Below are positions 22,129-32,931 of a stretch of 64,000 nt of DNA, piece after piece. The position numbers were made by a program, and so were the translations under genes. Each line of letters opens with the position of its first letter. Positions within the stretch are counted from its first letter, which is position 1. Origin of the DNA: Rhyacophila brunnea (taxonomy: Eukaryota > Arthropoda > Insecta > Trichoptera > Rhyacophilidae); NCBI GenBank assembly GCA_022495005.1, contig JAGYXB010000365.1:124001-188000 (forward strand). The letters are read 5' to 3'. The notes under the pieces are model-generated. The model worked only from the letters and a program-made list of their open reading frames with translations. It searched no databases and was not told the DNA's origin.

Positions 22129-24225
22129 TTGGGTTATTGGGTGGCAGATAATGTAATAACGAAGCAAAGGGTACACAAATACTGGGTGAAACATTGGATA
22201 AGGAAACGAACGACATTATCCCACACAAATTTAATACGAGAATTGCGTTTGCAACTGAGCGATTTCCGCAATTATTTGCGAATGTCGGAGGATGTATACA
22301 CAGAACTGTATAATTTGGTCTCCCCATTTATTAAAAAAAAAAATACTATGATGAGGGAAGCTATTTCTCCTCATGATAGATTATGTGCAACCCTGCGATT
22401 TTTGGCTGCCGGCGGAACATTCACTGACTTGCATTATAGAACTGCGATTGGAAGACAAACTCTGGGCAAGATAATTCCCGAAACTTGCCAAGTCATCATT
22501 GACGTTTTGAAAGGAGAATATTTCAAGGTGTGTAGGTATTATATTATACGTCATCTAATAAAGTTGGGCAAATTTACAAATATATCAATAACAAGTAGAC
22601 ATTGGTTGGTCTTATAAAGTGAACGTTTAGTGGATTGTTTTACCTATATAAATCATAGACGGCAACATCATAAGAATGGCAGACAAGATGCATTTGAGAT
22701 AGGTATATATAGTCACAAATAAGGCCATCGTTGACATGCTAAATATTCAATAGACCATTAGAATGCTGTACCTAGCCAGGACTCTCCATATAGGCTGTAA
22801 GCAAGCTGCTTAATTATTCCTGTTGAATGTATTGTAATACTAGTCATATTCTTCGAAAAGCAAGCATGGAATTTGATTTCTAAATGAGGCCACATAATAA
22901 TATAGGTTTGCTAACATAGCTCAAATACTTACCATTTGTTGTATCGCTTAAGCTAAGGTTTATAGGCATAAAAACAAACAAAAAAACAAATATTTTTACA
23001 AGATATTTATTCATACAAAAACATTAATTTATTATACCGGCTTTTGTACATTTTTGCTTAATATACGATAAACTGGTTGAGTATGAACAGTAGTTGCTGG
23101 CATTATTTTGTCACTTTGTCCCATAAAGGCAACTTCATGCATCAGCTTCTCGGCCAGCAATCTTTGTCCCTGTGACATCGATTGTAGTTTCATGGCCATC
23201 ATTTTGCCAAAAACATCAAATTCATCTTCAGTCTTGCCTAGTTTGTCGGTGATTAATTCTAACACTTTGTTGGCGCTATCATTCGATTTTTTTCGTTTGA
23301 ACGATGGGGGTTCTGGTGCTCTATTGAGATTCGACCTTGGAGAAGTCGACAACGTGGATTTTGAAGGCGAATATTCTATCTGTAAATAAAATGTTGATTA
23401 TTTTTTGTTGCAGTTCCCTGATACGCACGAAGAAATGGAGACGATTGCAGAAGAATTTAATAGTAAATGGCAATTTCCAAATTGCCTGGGCGCAGTTGAT
23501 GGGAAACACATTGCAATCGTGCCACATGCAGGCGCCGGCTCCCAATTTTATAATTACAAACATTTCCACAGCATTGTTTTGATGGCGATTGCAAATGCTA
23601 ATTATGAATTTATTTATGTTGATGTTGGAACAAATGGACGTATTTCTGATGGAGGCGTACTGAGAAAATCTGATTTTTCAAACGTTTAGACGAAGGCAGA
23701 TTAAAAATACCTGCACCAAAAAAACCTACTGCTAATTCTGATGCACTGCCATTTGTTTATATTGGCGATGAAGCCTTTGCATTACGTAACGATTTCATAA
23801 AGCCGTATTCACAAAGGCAATTAAATCACAGTAAAAGAATATATAATTATCGGACATGCAGAGCCAGGCGAATTATAGAAAATGTTTTTGGCATTTTAGC
23901 TGCTAGATTCCGCATTTTTCAAGCTCCAATAAACATGAAAATTGAAAATATCAATACAGTTGTATTAACTTGCTGTGTGCTGCACAACTTTCTTCGTCGC
24001 AAATCAACACATACTTATACTCCTTCTCATGACCTTGATAATGAAAATCCTGAGACAGGTTTAATAGAGCTCGGACTGAGGTCACAGGACACCTTAGCGC
24101 CTTTGGAAGCAACGACTAATCGGAACTCGACTGCCAATGCTAAGAAAGCGCGAGGAGATTTCGAAAAATATTTTAATACTACCGGGGCTGTCACATGGCA
24201 AGAAAGTATGATAAGCAATAGATAA
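22129..24225 (+). pseudogene. Harbinger (HARBI1-like) transposase, two exons, one frameshift
   Basis: Exon 1 is about 22129-22527 (SDFRNYLRMSEDVYTELYNLV, HDRLCATLRFLAAGGTFTDL; ends YFK|GTGTGT). The intron ends TTGTTGCAG, and exon 2 starts at 23414 (FPDTHEEMETIAEEF). Catalytic landmarks: GAVDGKHI (first Asp), DVGTNGRISDGG (second Asp), then YIGDEAFALR and RRIIENVFGILAARFRIF (final Glu in RxxEN). One T is missing in the run at 23673-23677: GATTTTTCAAACG where GATTTTTTCAAACG would give DFFKRL. The frame therefore stops at 23689 and resumes in another frame to 24225. Otherwise intact, so a recent loss or a sequencing error. The start could be upstream of the first Met. Confidence 0.88.
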
Positions 24226-25567
24226 ATTTTAAACCAATGTAACAATTTAGTTAAAATGTTTTACCTCAATACAATCTTCGTTGTTTAACGAGTTGGAGTA
24301 ACTCTCATCAAGAGACATGTTTTCCAAATCGTCCACCATGCTGGATATTGAGCTCGATTCTGTAAAACAAAATGTAAATTGTTAAAATACAACATAATAC
24401 TCAAACTTGTTTTTATTATCTCTCCCCTAAGTACCCATTCCTTCATACGGTTAATATTGATATTGGTATAATTGGTGTAATCCAGTATATCGGGTATTTT
24501 CCGCTGTATTCCTCATAACCAAACTGTACCATTAATTTTGATTGATGATTGACGATTTATTGATTGTCTCTGAAGGAACCTAACTCGAGCGATTTTTGAT
24601 TTTATGATCATTTCTTTTCTTCTTCCTTCGACCATGTCCGATCATAATATGGACCTCCACGGAGTGGAGGTTTGTATTGACAGATTTTGTTTTTACGAGA
24701 AACGGATGTCAGCCACTTGCTCAACATATTAGGTCCATACTCTGACTCATACACAAATTGAAATTCAATGTGTACTTGTCAGACCCAGGATTTTAACCTG
24801 GGACCCGACCACGACTCAATAAGCCGCGCTTCCACCGCCATGATCGTACCTATATATTATTATTTCTTACCTACCCCAGCAAAGAATAAATAATTTTATT
24901 GTGACTAGAAATGATTCATAGCTGTATGTTTTAATTGCTTAATAGTAGCTAATCTAATGCGATGTCACTTTCAGAGATACGACAATGTCATAGTCTGCAC
25001 GTGTATAATAAATAGCTTTAAAGCATTCCCTCGTACCTATATATTATTATTATTTATTACCTACCTCGGCAAAGAATAAGAAATTTTATTGTGACTAGAA
25101 ATGATTCATAGCTGTATGTTTTAATTGCTTAATAGTAGCTAATCTAATGCGATGTCACTTTCAGAGCTAGGTACGACAATTTCATAATCTGCACGTGTAT
25201 AATAAATAGCTTTAAAGCATTCCTACGTACCTTCCATTTGGTCATTCAAGAACTCCAAATTTTTATAGTACCACAGTTTGGGTAGATAAACTGCGTCTGT
25301 GCCGGCTCCGCTTCGATATGATGTCCTTACTTTATTTCTCTCCTTTCTGTAACCCGACCTCAATGTCTGTATTTTCTTTTTAACATCGTCGACCCTTGCC
25401 TGCGGCTCCACCTTGATTAAAATCTCCAAAAGTTCCGCATACGCCAAGGACTTGGCATCACGATTCTTGTATAGTGGGCTGGTCGTCTTCCACAACGATG
25501 GGTTGTCTTTAAAACAATTAATAAAATCTTCCAAGAAACTTTTCGAATGCACTCGTAGATCTACCAT
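23032..25567 (-). CDS. Harbinger-encoded MADF-domain DNA-binding protein, about 259 residues, three exons
   Basis: Exons on the minus strand: 25567-25231 (ATG, MVDLRVHSKSFLEDF; ends QMEG at AAG|GTACGT), 24359-24265 (after TTTTACAG; ESSSISSMVDDLEN; ends GAG|GTAAAA) and 23379-23032 (after TTTACAG; IEYSPSKSTLS to VQKPV stop). Lengths 337+95+348 keep one open frame. The first exon is a MADF/SANT-like domain (FLEDFINCFKDNPSLW, VDDVKKKIQTLRSGYRKE, KLWYYKNLEFL). The last exon has a BESS-like helical region (FDVFGKMMAMKLQSM). Such partners bind transposon ends and bring the Harbinger transposase into the nucleus. No lesion seen. Confidence 0.88.
24640..24850 (-). mobile_element. tRNA-derived SINE inside the MADF gene intron
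   Basis: Reverse strand: ATCATGGCGGTGGAAGCGCG head, box B-like CCAGGTTAAAATCCTGGGTC, then a body with GTATGAGTCAGAGTATGGAC and GTTTCTCGTAAAAACA and a tail with TCATAATATGGACC-like sequence. Same family as the SINE at 29869/55083. Nested in the Harbinger element. Confidence 0.75.
24845..25228. repeat. Tandem duplication (about 190 bp, two copies) in MADF intron 1
   Basis: CGTACCTATATATTATTATT ... TGTGACTAGAAATGATTCAT ... AAATAGCTTTAAAGCATTCC occurs twice, from about 24845 and about 25032, with minor differences. Confidence 0.9.
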
Positions 25568-25841
25568 TGTTGTTATCGATGTGAGATGTCCGAACACTTT
25601 GAATGACAGTAAAATAATGATGGCGCTGTCGTCCGTCGGCATAGATATAAATAATGTGACGGTAAAGCGTGGTGAACGTACGAATTTCAGCGGCTCGGCG
25701 AGTAAAATATCAAACATGTTTGAAATCCAACGAGCCTGGTCTGCGGATTAAAAAGTCCGCAGACCTGGGGTGCTCCACGCGAAAAAAAAGTCCGAAGACT
25801 GTAAATCGTCTGACTTGCGTGCCAATGGAGCGCCGGCATTA

Positions 25842-27261
25842 GCGCTTGGCCGTAGTCATGGGGCGTCTTCGACGCGGAATTGGCGCGGGGACGGGCACGG
25901 GTAGAGTGTCCGTAGTAGCCCGCGCGCGTCCAGTCGTGTTCAGCGTCAAATCAGGGATAGGAAACCATAAACACAGAAAAGTTTTTACTGGAAAACTCCT
26001 ATTTGAAATGGCAAAACTTTGCACCAAAATATGGGGCCAATGAAATCAATATGGAAAGCACTAATTTAGCAGAAGAATTTTATAACTTATACAAGAAACT
26101 GCGGGAACAACCAGACAAGTTTTTCGAAAAAGAGTAACATGAGAAAATATTTGATTAGGTATATTCTAATTGATCTAAGTTTTTATCTATTCTTTTTGAG
26201 TAATTTTTTGCGATCCGACTATCGCTTTTTGGCATCTTCAAACACCACCAATGGTGAATATACACTGTCATCTGATACAGTTAATTCCTGTTTATTTGGT
26301 AAATTTATATTTATGAATTTAAATTCAAATTCCATCAAGTACCCTTGGTCGATTTTATAATTTGATTATATATTGGATAATATGTAAGTTAAAGTTTAAA
26401 AAGACTTTTCGGTTCATATGGTGTGAATGTAGGTGTAGAATGTACGCTTCATAACTTTGCACCCCGGCTCTAGGATGGAAATGATGTACCTACTTAATAT
26501 ATTTTATTTTTATTATGTTTATATTTTTTTATTAAGGAAAACAAACAGTTACATAGACTACAAATATGTATAAAATAGACTAGAAAAAGATATTGCAACA
26601 AGCAAAGTTTCCATATAAATTATAATAATTATAGTTAATCATATTAAAATTTAAATACAGAGAAATTAGATAAAGAGATAAATGAGAAAGAATATTGAAT
26701 AATTATAGACAAAAAAAAACATTTTTTTATGTACCTACCTTTATAACTATAAGTAAAATAAGTATACAATATTATATGTGCGTTAAGAATTATTGAAATT
26801 TAAAGATATTATTTTTACATAATATATATTTATTTAGTACTTACTACATATTATATTAATACAAGTGAATATATAATTTTTATATATATTTGATATAATT
26901 TTATGCGACGTAATAAGGCAAAGAGGCGTATCAGTGTAGTGAAAAGTGCAACGTTATAAAACGTATACCTACTTTACATCACTTCGCACTATCTATGCTT
27001 TGTGAAAATAATACCATAAATACACAGATGCACGCGGTAAACTCATGATGGTTTGAGACACCCGCAACTCGCTCGTTTCCCGCGTCGGTGCGCGTCCATT
27101 CAGTGCGGACACCTCTATGCGCGCAGTATGGGAAGAGCTCGCCGCATGTACGATCTTGCCTGCGTTGAGCTATAAAATATCATTGACTGAGCACGCACTT
27201 TGGTGACAAAAAGATGGCAACACTTATACTGTTTTACACGTGTATGGAATTACGGGTAACA
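25842..27261. other. Flank of the Harbinger element, one possible exon relic
   Basis: The frame near 25975-26137 reads LKWQNFAPKYGANEINMES and AEEFYNLYKKLREQPDKFF, then a stop. It weakly resembles the N-terminal part of Harbinger transposases (FH.LY..LR.D...FF), so it may be a remnant of another copy. The rest is strongly AT-rich (26450-26920), with a GC-rich island at 27060-27175 holding no gene I can identify. Confidence 0.3.
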
Positions 27262-27673
27262 GTACGTATTATCGTGGCCATAACAATACAATGCACGTGT
27301 TAATACGTATTAACGTGCAAGTTGCAAGATTACATGCATGGATCAAAAAAGTTCAACGGCTTCTGAATTTTTAAGCGGTAGATGGAATTTATGTGATATC
27401 TGCACCTACGCAGTTGAAATTTAGTAGTGAATCTACAGGACAAAATACGAATTATGCCGCGCAAACATTTTGACGTTTATAGTTTTTCACAACCAGTTAA
27501 ATGGCATCATAAAAGGATAACAACGCGTCCCGTTTACGCTTCAAGAATGAGGTTATGTGTAAACAGTTATGTATCGCGATAGTTGAATTAGCACACTATT
27601 GGTGCCGGAAAATTTATGCGCTTTACATACATATTGTGCTATATTGTAACATAGATTAACAACAATAGCAAAC
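27262..27673 (+). promoter_or_regulatory. Putative 5' region of ZF3 exon 1 (A)
   Basis: Contains the module CATAACAATACAATGCACGT ... GTGCAAGTTGCAAGAT..CATGCATG and GTAAACAGTTATGTATCGCG, both repeated near 20139-20667 and retained in B (53665-54075). Conservation in several copies and its place just before the ATG suggest a control region; this is inference. Confidence 0.4.
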
Positions 27674-27820
27674 ATGGATGTAAAGCAAGAAAGTGACGAA
27701 AACCAATCTGATACAGGAGGCAAGCTTTTGTTTGACGTACAGACTAACCATCCAAACAGCCCGGACGTTCGCACTTATGTAAAACAAGGGAACGCCGACG
27801 ATTCCGGTTGCAATTTTGAG
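27674..27820 (+). pseudogene. Orphan ZF3 exon 1 in copy A
   Basis: 147 bp, MDVKQESDENQSDTGGK ... SGCNFE|GTTTGT, the same as 54076-54222 with a few substitutions, including VKQG for VKQE. The duplicated segment ends in the following intron (30005), so exons 2 and 3 do not follow. A transcript would have to splice to something else downstream. Confidence 0.85.
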
Positions 27821-28110
27821 GTTTGTTTATTGAACCTTATTTCCTGCGATTTAATTGTGTAGACAATGTATTATTGTAGTGAAATACCAACAAGACGCAG
27901 AATAATATATGATTCCATTTTTTATAAACTATTTAACAACGTAGGTACTTTCAAAAAATAGCTTTTACCATTCAATTTGACTGAATGGGACGATTGGGCG
28001 CCGCACTGTCGAATGAAATAAATAGACGTTTTATACAGAAAGTAGACGAGGAATTTTATACAGTTTTCTATCTAAGTACTACTTAATAGTTTTAATATTT
28101 TTGCTCTTAA

Positions 28111-29272
28111 GGGGGGACATGCTCGTCGAAGGTAAAAATTGAGTTTTTATTGTATTTTCAAACCATGATCATGGACACTCCTTAAACGTTGTAGATGATC
28201 TATTTATATAATTTTGAAGCCTTATTATCCTTTATAGTTATTTTAAACATTTGATGACTGCAGGAAGTATTTTGTTACATAAAATAGTATTCTTTTAAAC
28301 CTCTCGCTCTAATGTTTTAGAATATAGTCATATTTCGGTACATAACTGTGCAGTGGTGTTAAGATTTTTACATTTATTAATTTTTAAACGCATTTATAAA
28401 ACCATTAGTATAATTTATTACGAGATAATTTTTGTAAAATATTCACGATAAAAAATTATATTGATATTATAATATATATATATAATGACAAACATAAAAT
28501 GACAAACTATAATTAAAGTAGGGAGTAAAATTATGTTAACGCGCGTGTTTGAACATGTACCGTTTAAAAAAAAATTAAAAAAAATTCAGTTAGGTACATG
28601 TTCAAGCACGCGCGTTAACATAATTTTACTCCCTACTTTAATTATATTTTGTCATTTTATGGCTACGGCCGTATGTTGTAGCTTAACCACTAGAAAATGA
28701 CAAAAGAAATGGCGTATTTCAAAAAAACACTACCTTATTCTTAGGTCAATAATTATTATAAAGCAATCATTATTCATAAGATTTGTATCACACTTGAATG
28801 GTCAAAAACATAGCTTATAATAAATATCTTTAGAATCATCTTAAAATGTGTTAATCTTGCCGATTTTTTGAATAATAAAATGCCTAATTCTTGTCAAATT
28901 TGGGATCACAGAGGTTATCAACATAATTTTTTATCGTGAATATTTTACAAAAATTATCTCGTAATAAATTATACTAATGGTTTTATAAATGCGTTTAAAA
29001 ATTAATAAATGTAAAAATCTTAACACCACCGCACAGTTATGTACCGAAATATGACTATATTGTAAAACATTAGAGCGAGGGGTTTAAAAGAATACTATTT
29101 TATGTAACAAAAATACTTTATGCAGTCATGAAATGTTTAAAATAACTATAAAGGATAATAAGGCTTCAAAATTATATAAATATATTATCTACAACGTTTA
29201 CGGAGTGTCCAGGATCATGGTTTGAAAATACAATAAAAACTCAATTTTGACCTTCGACGAGCATGTCCCCCC
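28111..29272. mobile_element. TTAA-flanked foldback element, only in copy A
   Basis: 1162 bp between TTAA at 28107-28110 and 29273-29276. The outer arms (about 28111-28460 and 28925-29272) are near-perfect inverted copies of about 345 bp, starting GGGGGGACATGCTCGTCGAA. No coding capacity; long-arm TTAA MITEs are usually moved by piggyBac transposase. Copy B lacks the element and also the 22 bp GTTTTAATATTTTTGCTCTTAA to its left, so its site is not a clean empty site. Confidence 0.9.
28494..28660. repeat. Inner palindrome nested in the foldback element
   Basis: Arms of about 68 bp (28494-28561 and 28593-28660) differ at few positions and include TTAACGCGCGTG. They are separated by an A-rich loop. 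This is a second hairpin within the first and may be a separate inserted MITE. Confidence 0.88.
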
Positions 29273-29868
29273 TTAACATAATTTGCGGATTGACAACTAT
29301 CATGCCTGAGATTATAATATATAAATAAAAAAACACTTTTCTCGTTGTAACTTAAACATATGCACAATTAAATCATTATTTACGTGTACATATTTAAATA
29401 GTTATGTAATTTAAATATAAACAATATTATTAAAGATATATTTTAAAAGTACCTATAATTCAAGAACGTCTGTTTATTTTTGAATATCATTTAATTGCGT
29501 GGTGCCCAGTTGTCCCTGCGCAGAATCGTCCTAGACCCAATTTGACAACCACGATGTTTTTATGTAGGTATCAATTTACTGTAAATAGAAAATGACGTAA
29601 CCCACAAAGATCAAATTTTACATGAGTCACAAAAACGTTATTCTTGTTGTCGTTCACAATTAAAATATACAATATACTTACATAAATATTAAGTGCATGA
29701 AGATAATTATTTTGGTGGTTTTTGTTGCCAGTCTGATATTAAATATTGACGTATTTAAAGAAAACCGAATAAAAAATATGGCTTAGTCTTTTTCCAACTT
29801 CACTAATTCATTCCTTTTAAACAAAAAGTTAATTTTAAATAATAGTTCGGCATTTGCACGATGTCTCA

Positions 29869-30005
29869 CGATGGCGGAGCGACTTAATCGTCGGCCTATA
29901 ATGTCACGTCTCAGGTTCGAATACTGGGTCGGCAAGTACACATATTGTTTTTCAATTTGTATGTGTGTATGAGTCAGAGTATGGACCTAATAGGTTGAGG
30001 AAGAG
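29869..30005 (+). mobile_element. SINE truncated at the duplication junction
   Basis: tRNA-like head GATGGCGGAGCGACTTAATC, box B CAGGTTCGAATACTGGGTC and body GTATGAGTCAGAGTATGGAC. It stops at TTGAGGAAG, after which A reads AGAAATCACACAAAATTGGC while B continues with the SINE tail. Confidence 0.8.
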
Positions 30006-31172
30006 AAATCACACAAAATTGGCTGTTTCTTAATACCGTAAAGGGTAGTTGAAAAATGTTTATTTAATTATTTAAAACTTTACTACTTACTATTTAAAAC
30101 TACTTTAACTGAGTCATTTACCTTGACAGCTGTTTCAACACATAAACTCATTTTCGGAACATTCAACAATAATTTGTGATTATAAAAGAGCTACAGGTCA
30201 TGTAGCAAATTAAATACGCTTAGTTAAATAATAAATATGTACCAAATATTTTACAAAATATCTACACCACATACATCCATCGAATGTGGTATATAAAATA
30301 CAGATTCAAGTATCAAATAATTCTTGGATAAATAGATGTTTATGTAAGTATATGTTTTTTTAAACACTTACATGATACTGTGTTGTATAACATTTACATT
30401 TTTGATTTTGATTTACATACTTATATGTACCTACATAAATTTGTAATGTACAGTAGGTACTTAATTACATTTTTACCATTAAGAAATTACCATTATTCGA
30501 TTCTATCCACCCGCCATGTCTATAATCACCCCAACGCTGGATAGAATGAGACATCACAGAAAATTGGCTGTTTGATAATAAATGGTAGTTGAAAAATATT
30601 TTAGTGTATGATTATGTCCATAGAAACAGGTTTTAAGTTATTCATGTTTGTCCGAATAATGTGTAGCAGAAAAATATAAATTCGAAAAAGGGTCTATTTA
30701 ATATTCACCCCATTCTACGGCAAACATTTTTCTTAATAAAAATAGGTACATCAATAGAGGAATCATAAAATGGACCTTGGCCCTCGCCCACGCCTTATTC
30801 ATCCTTGTATATTATATTATCACACTTATATATCAACTAACATTGTGCACAAACGCCACTTTTGTTGATTGACACTTCACTTAGTTGATCTCTTTGTTCA
30901 CGTAAAGTACAATAAAAGTATGTAGCAGCGAAGAACTAGAGACCGAAAATAGTGGAAGGAGCTAGAAGAGGCTTTCATCTAACAGTGGAATGACCCCGAC
31001 TGATGTTGGTGATGATATATTATTTTAATCCTGGTAATGCCGGGGGTTTCATTTTTATTTTCTTCTGGTGCTTTGTACGTTGAAAGGTTGAAGATCTTTG
31101 CTAAAATTAAATTCATCACAAAGCATTAGTATATCTCCAACATTATTCAGGTAGGTATCCATGATGGTAATA
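30006..31172. other. Link segment between copies, left part
   Basis: Not found elsewhere in the window. It holds a short dispersed repeat (TCACACAAAATTGGCTGTTT at about 30010, similar to TCACAGAAAATTGGCTGTTT near 30553) and a degenerate LINE 3' tail at 30945-31017 (GGAGCTAGAAGAGGCTTTCA ... CCCGACTGATGTTGG). No gene. It may be the left end of unit B whose A counterpart lies upstream of the window. Confidence 0.45.
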
Positions 31173-32929
31173 TGAGGCGCCGAGTCGCTAAACTGGCTCC
31201 TGGGGGTTTTTTGAGTTTTGAGTAAATCACGAAAAACTGTTATGGTCAGTGTGATAACTTTAAGTGTAATTTAAGTTATTTTCTAGTTTCCGGTTTATAT
31301 GGAATAGTAAATTAAAACGTCAAATTCAATTTATATGCGCCAATATTCCAAATAAATGCATTTTAATTGTCCGGAGAGCACACTTGCATCACTCGCTGTC
31401 ACAAGGAGCCAAATTTGTGACTCACACTTTGACGTTACATGTCAATAGAGTCGAGTTTGGCACTTATGGAATAAGGTCGGCCGGAAATGACTGTTCAGTA
31501 GCGGGCCGTATTTATTTCAATTAATATAGATATTTTAGAATTTATTTTGCCAAACAAATATTTTCTCACCATACTTACCTACTACACGGTAAATCCTTTT
31601 TTACATTGCATCTTTTTAGCATTTATAGCGGTAGGTATGTATGTATGTACATAGAAAAAAAACATTTTTTCAAAATAAAGAATCGTGTTTATTAATGAGA
31701 AGCGAGCAAGAAATAACGCAAGTATACCAAATATGTGAATAAGTGATGGTCCCAATAACACATACATATAAAGCATAATCATTGATGATCTAGTTGTTCC
31801 AAGGTGGAGAGAGGAATTAAAAGTAGGTAGGTCACTATAAAATTAAAAAGATTTTTTTTCTTTCAGCCCCACTGTGTGACATCACTGTAACTCCTTTACA
31901 ATACTTCACTATAAATGTATCTTGAGCAAGTTTCACTGCCTTTTCATAAAATGCAGTATGGAAATGTCTAATATCAGTTCCATTTAATGAACTGCCCTTG
32001 AAGTTCTTAGTGTCATGATTACACTGAGGATTTTTTTAGATGAATATCTGCAACGAATTATGAAAAATACAATAATTAATAACTTTGAAAATAAAAAGTA
32101 AAGATAGAGGTTAATAAAATATATATACAAAAGTATAAAATAATGACTATACTTAGATATTATGTAAATATATATAATGAGATTTATGGCGGTTATCTTA
32201 AATCAATTTATTATAAGTCATCAAGTGATTAAAAAATAATGTCCAATTATTAAAGGTCCCAATATTATTTTTTGAAACAAGCAAAATATGTTAAAAATCT
32301 GTACTTATAGATCTCATAGTAATTACATCACGCTAAATATACAATATTATGTATCTACGGCATAATTTAAAAAAAGCGTACGAAACAAAAAATAATATTA
32401 TGAAACACCACTGGATTATTGAAACATCTATAGCAAAAATTAATGTTAGGAATGTCAATTTTTAAATACCTTTCTTGGCGTAACACGTTACATTTCCAGC
32501 CAGCTGGATTTCTTAAACGCTTCCTTGATTCTCCTGGTAGAGATTCCGTTACACTTACTAATGAAACATCCATTATTAATTAGTAAAAACAATCAAATAG
32601 ACGAAGCAAAATCAAGGCTTTCTCACTGCACAGACGCGAACGGTTTGACGCGGTTGTATAGAGATTTTACCGTACGTTTGAAATCAGTATTTGAATGGCG
32701 GCGTCTGATTGGTCGGTTAAGAAGAGACAATTTAGCGACTCCATATTTTTTCAAAGAGCGCGCTTGGCGACTCACGTCAATATTCATTTTGATTTTTTGA
32801 TGAAATTGGGAGGAATTTGAAACTCTCAACTGGAAAAGTCGATAGATCTATCGATAGAGCATCTAAGTACATTCAAAACTCATTTTATCGAAAAATCGCC
32901 AGGAGCCAGTTTAGCGACTCGGCGCCTCA
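31173..32929. mobile_element. Unidentified TIR transposon (1757 bp, TA target site)
   Basis: Both ends begin TGAGGCGCCGAGTCGCTAAA and continue CTGGCTCCTGG, giving at least 31 bp of perfect inverted repeat, flanked by TA on each side (31171-31172, 32930-32931). It encodes pieces of a spliced minus-strand protein (separate entry). The TIR and protein do not match a superfamily I can name with confidence, although the TA site would fit Tc1/mariner-like integration. Probably an internally deleted copy. Confidence 0.85.
31866..32573 (-). pseudogene. Protein fragment of the unidentified TIR transposon
   Basis: Exon from 32573 (MDVSLVSVTESLPGESRKRL, then RNPAGWKCNVLRQER at a possible donor AAAG|GTATTT near 32470), then a possible second exon about 32050-31866 (NFKGSSLNGTDIRHFHTAFY, EKAVKLAQDTFIVKYC). 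The basic RKRLRNPxxWKxN start resembles the N-terminus of a repetitive protein family seen in insects, probably a transposase. No catalytic domain is visible, so function is unassigned. Confidence 0.4.
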
Positions 32930-32931
32930 TA

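Larger units (their letters stand above)
21919..25838. mobile_element. Full-length PIF/Harbinger DNA transposon (3920 bp)
   Basis: Flanked by TTA target duplications (21916-21918, 25839-25841). Terminal repeats begin TGCCAGCGCTCCATTGGC on the left and TGCCGGCGCTCCATTGGC (reversed) on the right, with AGTCCGA or TCCGAAGACT motifs inside. It encodes the two proteins usual for the superfamily, a DDE transposase (plus) and a MADF-domain protein (minus), with interlocked exons. Confidence 0.95.
20962..27262. other. 6.3-kb block of copy A absent from copy B
   Basis: B reads TGTTTTCATTC directly into AATACGTATTATCG (near 53662), while A has about 6299 bp between the same points. The block holds most of ZF2 exon 1, the complete Harbinger element and AT-rich DNA. 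Because ZF2 exon 1 is cut in B, loss from B is more likely than gain in A. Confidence 0.85.
1..30005. repeat. Large direct duplication, copy A (left end outside window)
   Basis: Position 1 onward matches position 33106 onward with a few differences per kb over the stretches compared by eye. The B-minus-A step is about 33105, 33096, 33078, 33074, 33252, 34767, 34769, 32701, 26402 and 25214 along the copy, each change being a discrete indel. Homology stops at 30005, within a SINE. The unit includes the Penelope fragment, the P-like gene, ZF1, ZF2 and only the first exon of ZF3. Confidence 0.97.

Noticed and set aside
25846..26043. Plus-strand frame RGIGAGTGTGRVSVVARARP
   Set aside because: Low-complexity GC-rich translation with no domain. 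Only the following FYNLYKKLREQPDKFF piece was kept, as a weak relic.
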